Below are positions 1-10,791 of a DNA stretch of 64,000 nt, one piece after another (the first letter of the stretch is position 1; every line of letters begins with the position of its first letter). The notes under the pieces were generated by a model that was given only the letters and a program-made list of their open reading frames with translations, was not told the origin of the DNA and searched no databases. Location of the stretch: the NCBI GenBank assembly GCA_034687125.1, contig JAQGBZ010000237.1, positions 34,115-98,114 of the forward strand, read 5' to 3'. Origin of the DNA: Neelides folsomi. Taxonomy: Eukaryota; Arthropoda; Collembola; Neelipleona; Neelidae. Made by a program: the position numbers and the translations under genes.

Positions 1-899
1 GAATTAAAATTATTATTTGACAATGGGTTTACAAAATATTCCTCATCTGTTAAAATTTTATCATTCAATTGCATACTACCACGAACTACTGTACCATTGA
101 CATCCTCATTTCCATTCATTCTAAACTTTAACATTTGCCTTTGATTTGGCCCAAGTATACCAGTAACAACATTTCCTGAATTATGTAAATCTATCGTAAA
201 TTGTAAATATAAATTTTTTTTCTCGGATTAGAAAACACAGAAATTCTATAATTGTTTTATTCTCAATTTCTTTAGTGTAATACAATGAAGTTCCACTTTG
301 AATTGTTGAACTGCTCAAAAGATTGAATTTAGAATGAATAATTTTATTTCCAAGTATTTTCCAACAATCAAAAAAGAATCTTTTTTGATGATTTTCAAAA
401 TCTTCTACGATAAATACGTCTTCTAATACGATTAGGTTTGGTGGTTTACAAGAGCAGTTGAATTCCTCAAGATAATTGTTATGAGTTTCTTTAAATTCAA
501 TTTCAGTACAACACGGTTTCGAATTTTTAATAGTTTCTGACTTATGTTTAGTTATTTTCTTCTTCAATTTATAATATCTTAGCTTTAATTTGTCAGTTTG
601 TTCTTTACTATTAATAAATTCATATAAATATTATATAAACCATTAAAAAAATACTTTTGTTCACATTTAACAGTTACATTATTTAATTTGTTAATAAATC
701 AATTACTTTTGAATTGGAATTTAATTTTTCGAGTGAGTCAAAATCCTGTAAAATTTCAATTATTAAATAATTTTATTAATATAAGTAAGGCAATTATATT
801 ATTAAACAATTTACAAGTTACAATAATTAACTCTTGTCCTGAAATTAAAATGAAATTTATTTTGCATATGAAAAGAACTAAGTAGATAAAATTATGCAT
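1..899 (-). pseudogene. Unknown secreted-protein gene, copy 1 (partial, degenerate)
   Basis: The 3' part of this gene runs off the left edge. Exon 1 (899-822) codes for a signal peptide beginning MHNFIYLVLFICK and ending near ISGQELII. Exon 2 (745-707) begins DFDSLEKLNSNS but is 35 nt shorter than in copy 2, so joining it to exon 3 (607 onward) gives an immediate TAA. Exon 3 has a basic, coiled-coil-like start and a CSCKP motif. It loses frame at an eight-base A run (minus strand; T run at 214-221), and frame shared with copy 2 resumes one base off and stays open to position 1. Two independent lesions make this a likely pseudogene, although the homopolymer shift alone could be an assembly error. 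I do not recognise the family. The copy 2 paralog at 1342-3518 shares exon order, phases and 5' flank. Confidence 0.6.
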
Positions 900-1341
900 A
901 ATAAGAAATTTGCGTTGAGCGCAATATTAAAATCAAAAATTTTCTTTAATTGGAAATTTCTTTTCTTCAATAAATGAGATTACAATGAGTTAAATTTTTT
1001 CATTATATGAATTCGTATTGCTTTAATTGAATTTTCTATCAAATGTGGTTAACAAATTAACAGCTATTATTAGAATTTATAAATTTCTAATCTAACCATT
1101 GCCATCAATTAAAGTATCGTTTATTTTAAGTATTTTGTTTCATGTACATGCGGATATGCATTAATAATAAATAACGATTTATATAATATCTTGGTTTAAT
1201 TATGGTTGTTTTAATTCAATAAATTTAAATGACTTAAAGCGAATCAAATTGATTAAAATAATATTTTTTTAACTGGAAAATGACAATGAAACATTTCACA
1301 TTGGATTACTTGAATATGAAAAGTTACTAATCAATAATATT

Positions 1342-3518
1342 TTAAAATTTACATTTAGGGTTTCCTGTAAAACTTAAATTATGCACATTTTTATTATAAT
1401 AAACAAATTTTTGATCTGGATTTAAATTTAAGACTCTGTAAAATGTATCTGTCAAATTTTCGTTAACCACTACACTCCAAAAATAAAGAAAATCATGCAA
1501 TTGTATTCCATTGATGTTAAGAGTTTCAAAACTGTTAAATATTTTAAAATGTTCGCTAACTAAAGTAAAAAATTTTTTGAGCCCCATTGATCCAGTACAA
1601 TTGTAAATTGGGAAATACCAATCGCGAAACCAATAATACAAAGTACCGTAAGAGTACGTAGTTACATCGATCGATCGTTCATAAAATTCTGCGGACTCAT
1701 TTTTCATTCCAAGTTGAATAAGAATATCATAATTAATGATTTCCCAAAATTTTGTTTCCACATAAACCAACCTAGGATTTCCTTTTTGATTATAGTAGAA
1801 ACTTATATATAAACTTGAAATTCCATTAAAATTAAAAATATTTTCAACCATTTTGCTCATTCCATGAGAAATATATTTCAAAAAAATGGGATTTTTTATT
1901 AACAAAAGTGAGGAATTTTTAATTTCGCAATTAAGTATGGGTTCTCGATAATAATATCCATATTTATAGGCAATAAAAGTATTACATAATTGAAATTCAC
2001 CTGAAGATAAAAAAATGCTAAGGAAATTTTCACTTGGATGTTTAAGATCTCTGTACGTATTTTTGGTCACTGTCCATGCTTTGCTTGCAAAGTCAATAAT
2101 CCATTGATAAGATGAATTTGTCATCAATCCTTTTTCTAAATATATTGCGATGTCTTCATTAGAAGGAATCTTTGTAAAGTTTTGTATACTTTCTGGGATT
2201 TTCTTGTTTGATGATTCTAGTTCTATAAATTTTTCAGTGATTACCTCTTTCAGTGATTGAAATTCAGTGATCTATTATTTAAATTAATACTTTAATGTAT
2301 TTTAGTTATTTTATAATTAAATAATTACCTTAGCGTATTTTTCACTTGTTATTAAAATATTATCCATTTCAATTTTTTCTTCTAAAAATTCTTTTGAAAA
2401 TTTATGAGAAAAAGAAATTGAACAAATCGATTTAAAAATCAAAATATTTTCTTTAGCACATGATTTAAATTGTACAACACTTTCAATAAATAGCGTTAAA
2501 CATTTTCTATTGTTATCAAAATTGAGACGAATTAAATATGGGGAATCATTCTTGTAAAAGATTTTATAATTATATTTTTCATTTGACAATGAGTTTTCAA
2601 AATATTCCTTATCTGTTAAATTTTTATCATTCAATTGTACAAAACCATAGGGTTCTGTGCCATTTAAATCATTCCCACTATCATTTATATTTCATTTTCA
2701 TTTCTTTAAGAATTGCCTTTGATTTGACCCAAATAAAAGAATGTCAAGATTTCCCAAATTGAAATTATGTAAACGAATTAAGAATTGTAAATATATATTT
2801 TTGTCATTAATTGGAAAACAGGGAAATTCCATCAATATTGTTTTATTTTCAATATCTTTAGTGTAATGCAAAGAATTTCCATGTTGAAATGTTGAACGTC
2901 GCAAAGGATCAATAATATAAGGAACAATTTCATTTCCAACTATTTTCCAACAATTTAAAAGAGTTATTTTTTGTTGGTTTTCAAAATCTTGTTCAAATGC
3001 AATTTGGTTCAATGGTTTGCATAAGCAATTGAGTTTATAATTATAAAGATTATTTATACGAGTATCTTCAAATTCATCTGAACAGCACCGTTCGGAATTT
3101 TTAAAAGCTTCAGATTGATTTTCAGTTATTTCTTTCTTCAATTTGCAATACCTCAGCTTGTTAAGCCGTTCTTGTTCTTGTTTACTGTTAATAAATTTAT
3201 ATTATTATAAAAAAATTAAAAGATAAATTTTTAATGTCAATATCTCATAATTGTATTATTTAATATTTATTAATCAATTACATTTTCCCCACAGAAAGAT
3301 TTAGAAGTTCAAATACTTCAGAATTGGAATTTAATTTTTCGAGTGAGTCAAAATCCTGTAAAATTTTGATTAGTACCTTATTAATCTTATTAATATAAGT
3401 AATACAATAATATAAATTATTAAATATTTTACAAGTTTACAATTATTAAGTCTTGTCCTGAAATTAAAATGAAATTTATTTTGCCAAATAAAAACATCAA
3501 ATAGATAAAAATACGCAT
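1342..3518 (-). pseudogene. Unknown secreted-protein gene, copy 2 (two in-frame stops)
   Basis: The four-exon model joins cleanly: 3518-3441 (signal peptide, MRIFIYLMFLFGK), 3355-3282, 3184-2329 and 2271-1342 (stop TAA). Exon lengths are 78, 74, 856 and 930 nt. Phases agree throughout, giving about 645 codons. Exon 3 carries two TGA codons two triplets apart (2700-2698 and 2694-2692) with open frame on both sides; copy 1 has sense codons there. The product would be secreted, with a charged helical N-terminal stretch, CC and CLCKP cysteines, a NCWKIVGNEI motif, and a C-terminal half rich in aromatics (YYWFRDWYFPIYNCTG, then a final PKCKF). I do not recognise the family with confidence. The RDWYFPIYNCTG region reminds me of uncharacterised insect secreted domains such as DUF4803, which is unverified. 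Probably a recent pseudogene, or a stop-containing allele. Confidence 0.6.
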
Positions 3519-3955
3519 AATAAAAAATGCTCACAAAGCGTTAGTATAAAAATCAAACTCCCCAATGTTTAACTGGCCAATAAATGAGAATACTCCGAGC
3601 TAAATTTTTCTTTATATAAATTCATCTTAATTTTAGAATATTCCCTATCAAATGAGGTTAACCAATTAAAAGTCATATGTTAATAATAATTTATGATCTG
3701 ATCTCAACATGGCCATCAATTAATGTTTTGTTTATTTTAACTATCTTGTTTCATGTGCATATAATGTAAAATTATTCCAATGTTATTTAAAGTTAAAGGA
3801 TAAGATCTAAAAATCTGGTTTTAGCTTATAAATACAAATTCTATGATTTTTATGTCAAAAATCACATTTGGAAAAGTTTGGAAAAAGAAATCAAGATTTG
3901 CTGTTGAAGTGTTGATGCGTAAAATGTAATTTATTTTTTGTTTTCTTTGACTTAG

Positions 3956-6900
3956 GTTGAAAGTGACATTTTCCTGTATGATGGACCTCTCCAAGTTTCC
4001 GATGGACTCCCAAGTTTGCTCCATGGAAGTGGCAAGTTGTAAGTTGCTTTTTCATTCCCAACCTTCCTTCCATTTGAGACATAAATTGAGAGAAATTTCC
4101 GAAACCCCTATTGTCAAACTTCGACCTTTTCCCTTTTATCTTCCCACTTAGGGCAAATTTGTCCATAAAGGGAAGGATAAGTGAAGCATTGAATATTCCA
4201 AATCCTTTCAACTTCCCCTTCCCCACGAACACACTTAAAATCAGACAAATAGCTAAAACACATTTCACCTTCGATTTCCATTGTCAACCCAAATTTGTCA
4301 CAAGTCAATGCTTTCCTTCCCTTTTTACATAATGTAAATACTTTTAACTCTTTTCCTTCTTTACTAAATTGGTTAAAATAAATCCTGAAAGCAAAGTTAA
4401 ACAAATCCAAAATCCAATATGAACATATATTATTTATTTACACATAATTATATATATATTTTTTTTTGGTTTTTCAAAATAACCTACCTATATAAAAAAG
4501 CAAGTAACTTATGGCTATGGCCCACCCTGTACATAAAATAAAATGTAGTTTATACTTAAGTTTGTTCTATGTATAGTAACTAGATATAATTTAATTGTAT
4601 TTCGCAGAATTTATTATTTTACTTTTGGCAGTATTTAGAATTGGGATGCCAAATTGGTATATTTTTCAAAAAGGAGGGAACTTTAAAAAGTTTTAATTTT
4701 TAATTTTAATTTAATTAAAATATAAATTGGGTATCTTCATTTCATTATTTAACTTTCTGCCTGATGGGGAACTCGGGATGTGTTTGAGCGAGGTTTGAAA
4801 TAAAGGAAGGTTTTGTGTATAAATTGGAGTGAATTCCCAAAGTCCCCGATCATTCCTTTCCTCTTTTCACTCCCTAATTGAGTCTTCCTTCAATTAAAAT
4901 TTATCTTATTGGCCTTTACGACCAAATGAACTCGGTTTAATTCCTCACGCTTCAATCCGACTCACACTTTCGAATAATTCCCGCCTTTAATCATTTTACT
5001 ATATAACTACAATATACGAAGATTACGCAATGGAAAGATGAAGGGAATTTCAAGAGAAGACATTCACTTTTATATCTAAAGCATAATGAGCCAGAAAATG
5101 AGAAAATGAAATTGTCAATTAAACATTTAAATAAATAGGGAATTTATAATGAGACTGAAATAAAATAAAGTGAAGCTTAGAAGACTTATAGAACCTTTAT
5201 CTGAAATTGTTCTTCTTATCAGATTCAAATCCTCAACGTTGAAAAATGTTTTGTTGTAAAGTGAAAGATCTGAATAAGCTTTTAAATCTATTTTCCATTA
5301 CATCAATACACATTATATCCAAATATTGCAACTATTATAAAATGTTATAAAACGGATATTAAATGAAAATTAAAAAAATTAACAATCGGCATTTAACTTT
5401 TAACTATTTCGGCAGTTTCAAAGACGGTTGAAGAATTGATTTTGGAATGGCGACCGGACGAGATGGCCGTCACTTTGGGAAACTTGGGAATGTCGCAGTT
5501 TCTCTTACAGAAAATTACAACAACAAAATGCCACGAATCTTTCCAAATAGGTAACATTTTATTTATTTCATATTTCTAATTTATACATACAATTAAATAA
5601 ATTCAATACTGTTTTACACGGGAATTAATATGGAATATCTATTTTTTATTGTTGTAATTATTTTAATATTTAACTTTATTCTTTTACACAAACGACTTAT
5701 TTGTTAAATTATTATTAAATTAAAGAGTTGAACTTTTCTTCATTTTGCATTATGAATTTGTAAATTATATTTGTTTTAGGTAACTACAGTTGTTTGGTTG
5801 CTGAGTTCCATCTTTCCCGGTCCCTTGGGTTTCATCTTGTCCAGAGTTATTTACCAACGATTTTGATGGTCGCTATCTCTTGGGTCTCTTTCTGGATGGA
5901 CGTGAACTCCGTGCCAGGACGAGTCACACTTGGAGTCACTACGCTGCTCACAGTTTCATCAAAATCAACAAGTGAGATTGATAATTGGATTCGTCTTCAA
6001 ATTTAATATTTAATGGCATTAATGAGATTTCATTAAATAAATTAAATATTTATTAAATCTTTAATTCATATAAGAATTTACATGTAAATTACATTTAAGA
6101 TCCTTAGCTAAATGAAACGATATAAATTTAATAAATCCTTAAGTATGTATGTAATATACATGGTGGGACATAAGTTGCTTTCTTTTTATACGATTGTTTA
6201 TTTAAAAAAGAAAGCAATTTATGGCCCACCCTGCATTTGTGTAAATTTATATATGTAATATTCCTAACAAATTATTCATTTGTTCTTATATTTAAAAAAA
6301 TTCTTAAAAATCAATTGGCTTTCGATCTTATTCAAATTGAGTCTGAAAAGTTTTGTTTTTTGTATTCCAGACATTCAGGAGAATTTGCCACAGGCGAGTT
6401 ACGTGAAAGCAATTGATGTTTGGATGGGAAGCTGCACAGGTCAGAAATATAAAAAAACAAAAACTGATTTTTAATCTAAAAACTTTTACACTCAGAAACT
6501 AAAATTGATTTTTCTTCTTTTAGCATTCGTATTTTTGGCCTTGCTGGAATTCACGGTTCATTTACAATTTTACAAATTATTTTAATATTAGTAATTTACC
6601 TAATTTCATTAAACAAATAAACAATACTGTAACTTTTATAATCTGAAATTAATTATTATATATAAAGTTCTACATTCTGAAAATAATTTAATAAAGTGAT
6701 AGTCAACATTGTTTAACTCATTATAATTAATGACAAATATTGCTATTCATGCTCAATTAATTAGTAAGATGATGAAATATTAATGAGATTGACTTTGAAG
6801 TTTGTTGACATCTTTTGAAGTTTGTTGGCTTTTGTTGACAGGTTGTGAATTATCTTTGGCGGAAGGAAACGGGAAGCGGCGGAGATGAAGATCCAAACCA

Positions 6901-7694
6901 AGGAACTCAACGGAATGAAATTCCTTCAGGTGGAGAATCAACGGCAAATTCGCCGGTGCCTTGCAATACTCTCGTAAAGGTAAAATCCCAGGTCCGATTT
7001 CAACTATAAGAACAAATATCTGTATATAAGAAGTACTTTAATATATAAGAACAAATATATAAGAACTATCCATTTCAAATTACACTTCAACTCATCTCGG
7101 ATTTCTGAGGGAAATGAAGAAAATGAAAACATTTCTTGTTTCAGCTTAAAGGAACTTGCGGGGAAAATCATTTGGAAACGACGTTTATCGGAAATACGCA
7201 AAATCATTCCACCGGATTTCACGGACCCAATCTCCCCATTGATTCAAACCAAGGTGGAGAGAACCAAAAGAAATTTCGAATAAAAGCTAAAGGAATCGAT
7301 GAAACCTGCAGGTAAAAAAATATAAAAAACCCTCTTGAAGTTAAATTCTCTAAAAAATTCAATTTCGATTTAACAATTTAATTTATTTAATGATTTTGAA
7401 TCTTATGGTTTGGACATTTAATTAAAATTACATTTTTGTATTAAAATTGTAGTTTTGTATTTAAATTGCATTATGATTTATATTATATTTTGATTTAAAT
7501 AGGATTTTGATTTAAATAGGATTTTGATTTAAATAGGATTTTTGATCTAAATTGCATTTTTGGGAGATCAAAGAGAAAGTTTGATTTATGCAAGGAAAGT
7601 TTTTAATTCTAATTAATGTGTTGATTCCAGATATGCCTTCCCATTGGCTTTTTTAATCTTCAACTTCATCTACTGGCCATATTATCTCATGTAA
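3956..7694 (+). CDS. Cys-loop ligand-gated chloride channel subunit A (3' exons; 5' part not in window)
   Basis: Eight exons join in perfect frame: 3956-4038, 5416-5550, 5780-5971, 6371-6439, 6524-6555, 6842-6979, 7145-7311 and 7631-7694 (TAA). They encode the Cys-loop (C, 13 residues, C: CMMDLSKFPMDSQVC), the second disulfide pair typical of GluCl/GlyR-class receptors (C, 10 residues, C ending GNYSC), M1 (SYLPTILMVAISWVSFW), M2 (SVPGRVTLGVTTLLTVSS), M3 and a short terminal M4 (ending YWPYYLM). The P-G-R at the start of M2 fits an anion channel. The exons coding the N-terminal ligand-binding part, present in B and C, are not found between 1 and 3955, which is occupied by antisense duplicated genes. 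Either they lie beyond the left edge or A is a 5'-truncated duplicate. Unlike B and C, A has no intron inside the Cys-loop. The donor after M3 (GTTCAT) is weak. A likely poly(A) signal lies near 7829. Confidence 0.82.
4491..4531. mobile_element. MITE-like element, half copy
   Basis: The right half of the palindromic family: AAAAAAGCAAGTAACTTATG followed by GCCCACCCTGTA. A duplicated TATGGC interrupts the terminal repeat. The left half is not recognisable. It lies in the intron of channel gene A between the Cys-loop exon and the next one. Confidence 0.5.
6157..6235. mobile_element. MITE-like palindromic element
   Basis: A 79-bp imperfect palindrome. The left end reads TACATGGTGGGACATAAGTT then GCTTTCTTTTT; the right end is its reverse complement with few mismatches and ends GGCCCACCCTGCA. 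TA is at both ends. It lies in the intron of gene A between the M1-M2 exon and the M2-M3 linker exon. No coding capacity. Confidence 0.7.
7491..7541. repeat. 17-bp tandem repeat, three copies
   Basis: Three perfect copies of TGATTTAAATAGGATTT in the last intron of gene A. Confidence 0.8.
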
Positions 7695-10600
7695 TCTTCA
7701 ATGGATTTACTTTTATAATTCAAATCTCTGCAATAGGAAATTCACTAAATTCTCATTTAGATCCTCACACTTATTAATGTAAACTATAAATTTAAAAAAC
7801 AAGTGTAATTATAAGGATTTATGAAACAAATAAACAAGATAAATATGAATGTTAGTATATAGTGAAACAACCTTATTAATTATGTAAATACACTGTTAAT
7901 GTTTTAAATATACTGTTTTGATAATTTTAAAGGTAATCTATTTCTATTTTGAATTATATAAAAACATATATACAAAGTTACAATTAATAAATGTCAATTA
8001 GTATTTAAATTAATGATAATTATAAAAAATGTAAACATTTAATTTAGATAAATATTTCGTTGAGCTATAATTATCAATTATATTTTAACTTTGACGTTAA
8101 ACCATCAAAATTCTGCCAAAATAAAACATTTTAGAACTAATTGTAAAATAAAATTAATAATGCCGAAGAATATTAAACCTTAAATATCAATTATTCATTA
8201 CTTTAAATATCTCAAGTAGCTTGTTCTTCTTTTTGTTCCAAAAGAACCCAAAGTTAAATGATATTTTTATGAGATAAATTACTTCCTGTAAATTTTGAAT
8301 ATTTAATCTACAGATAACTACGTTAAATTAGAGTTAATGAGAAAATAACAATTAAATTATGTAAAAATCACCACGTAGGAATCGCGTTATTAAAAAAGTT
8401 GTAATGGAATTTTACTAAATCGATCTCTTCATTTGTGTTGACATAATTGTTTTTGAACTTTCTTCTCGGACCACTTCGATTCCTCACGTCTTGTAATAGG
8501 AAAGTTTCTCTTTTGAATCTCAATGAGAAATTTAAGGTTTTTTCAATAAAGATATCAAAATTAAACTCTCAAATTCTTCTCATAAGAAATTCAAAATTCG
8601 TTAAGTCAAAGCAAAGCAAATACGTTCATGTTGGAAATTGCACATTATGAAAATTTCTTCCTTTACTTTGTATTCCTTCTACTTTGGAAAACAAATTGAA
8701 TTTCCTCATTCAATTGACATTAGTTGTCAATTAATAATTTCTTAATCGCCAATTCCAAGTTCTCCAAAATCTTTCTCCACCTTTGCTTTTGTTCAAACTT
8801 TTCCGAAACTTTTCCTTTTGTAAGGAAAAAACAATTTAATTTATTCTTTTATTGATTTCCACTGCGGCTCTTTCCATTTTAATCTTTTTCTCATTGCCTT
8901 TATTAGAAATAAATTGGAAAGTACTTACCTGTGTTATTACCTAAAATTAGCTAATTATTAACATTTAATAATTTACATTATTTTCACCTTTAGTAATATC
9001 TTTATCTCACACGTGTTACTAATGCCAATATTTAACGATCATTTTATAAGTTTTGGCTATTTTGTATTTCTTGTGTTACATTTGAGATATTTTGTATTTT
9101 TCCCACGTGTAATTTATATTTTCACTTTTCCTTTCCTTTAATTCGGTCGTTATTTTTAAGGAGTTTTTGAGTTTGAAGATTTGGAGTGTTGTGTCGTAAT
9201 TGATACAGAGGGTAAGTGTTGTGGATAATCAAAAATAATGTTTTTCTCAACAAGAACTTGCTCAGAATGTCGAGGACGTTTGTAATTAAGATGAAAGCGG
9301 GAATTGAAAAATCCAAACACGTCCAAATAACTTTTCAACAAATAAATGTTCAAAAGGAGTTAAATACCCTTTGTTTAATCTCTCTATAATTCCAACATCT
9401 TTCTCTTAAATTCAAACTTTCCCTCTTGCGTTTTTTTCCAAAAACAATGCAAATCACTTAACTCTTCGCATTTTATAGATTCAAGTAAGTATATATTACC
9501 TTTTACAAAATATCTAATTTATATTATTTTATTAATAAAAACAAATACACCATAACGAATATCTTACCCATCTAAACATATATTTGACAAAAATCTTATT
9601 AATTGCAATTTAACATTTTATCTGTTTGGCAGAATGGCATATAAAATATACTTATATAATTAAAAGGACAAATTGGATAAAAAATTTGAAAAAATGAAAG
9701 ATTTTAAAGGGCGTATTCAACTGGAATAAGATAAAAGCTGAAATGGGCCGATTGTGTGGGAAATGTCAAATTAATGAAAATGTCTTTTTTGGTAGATTGA
9801 AAGTGTGTAAGAAAAAAATGTTTGAAGTTGATTAAGACACAAAAAGGACTTTCATCTTCCTCCTTTTATCTTTTAGTTCTTCTCCAGTTGTAAAACATGG
9901 TTTGGAGAATATTAAAAGAAGTACGTTCCATTGGGATGAATTCATTCAAAAGAATCCAACGCGCCCTTTTCAACTCAAACTCCCACACAAAGAAATGAAG
10001 GAAAAAAGGGAAATGAGTTTAAAAGTGATGTTACACAATTTACATTTTTCCCTTCAATTCCAACGTCCAATGTGATTTGGATAGGAAAAAGAAACATGCG
10101 CTTGGTCTTGTGTCTATCCCATGTCCCAGGTCTCAATATCATCTCAATCTCAAACAACTCGCCCTTCATTCCGCCAGAAAACTTCTAAACTTCAACGTCG
10201 CTTTTGCTCTTTAACCTTAAAAGTTAACAAAAATCTAACCAGTTACTTAACCTATCCTAACTTAACTTAGCCTAATTTAGCCTAACTAATCCCAACTTAG
10301 CCTAACCTAGCCTATCAAAAATTTCAAAATTTTTAAGATCATAAAAATAATATTTACATATTAATTTATAAATTGAGAATATTTAATATATTATATATAT
10401 ATACTGTATATTTAATATACATATTTAATATACGTATATTTAATATATATTTAATATTTTAAATATATAAAGATTTGAATGAAAGTGTATTGTAAGATGA
10501 ACCTTGAGAAAAATAGGGGAGATTATATGTGAATTTATACATGGGAGAAGTTTGGATATAAAGAAGACGTCTGGTTGAATAAAGCCACAGTTTCCTTTCT

Positions 10601-10791
10601 CCTTCCGCTCAGTCAACATCCTTTTTGGTTTCCGCACTTTCACCCGGATTGCATATACAAGACCCGGGTTCAAACAACCAACCTGCTAATAGACATTTCT
10701 TTTTTGAGATCAAACACGGCAAACTAAACAGAGCTCGAACTCAGTTTATTCATTCCTATTGAATATTTTAAATCCACCCCGGAATTCCATC
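7695..10791. other. Intergenic region between channel genes A and B
   Basis: It contains the 3' flank of gene A and the 5' flank of gene B. Long open frames here have no ATG-led, splice-consistent or family-like content. The only structure I see is a degenerate CCTAA/TTAGCC-rich tract at about 10230-10316, roughly 480 bp before the gene B start codon, followed by an alternating AT/TATA stretch at about 10375-10470. Confidence 0.5.
10230..10316. repeat. Degenerate CCTAA (TTAGG-type) tract
   Basis: A run of CCTAA, CTTAA and TTAGCC units on the plus strand resembles a decayed arthropod telomere-type repeat. Shorter, cleaner tracts occur at 12649-12663 (CCTAACCTAACAT) and 16091-16108 (TTAGG three times), all within about 6 kb. 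I call these interstitial repeats, not a telomere. Confidence 0.5.

Larger units (their letters stand above)
1..3765. repeat. Tandem duplication unit spanning gene and 5' flank
   Basis: Copy 1 (about 1-1150) and copy 2 (about 1342-3765) match beyond their exons. The introns and the sequence upstream of each start codon are recognisably similar: GCCATCAATTAA, then TTTATTTTAA, then TTTCATGT occurs in that order near 1100-1150 and again near 3710-3760. So a whole transcription unit with its promoter region was duplicated head to tail. The 442-nt spacer at 900-1341 holds only this flank and no further gene that I can see. Confidence 0.6.

Noticed and set aside
2692-2700. Twin TGA codons as selenocysteine sites
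   Set aside because: There is no evidence of a selenoprotein family or an insertion element, and copy 1 has neither Cys nor TGA at these positions.
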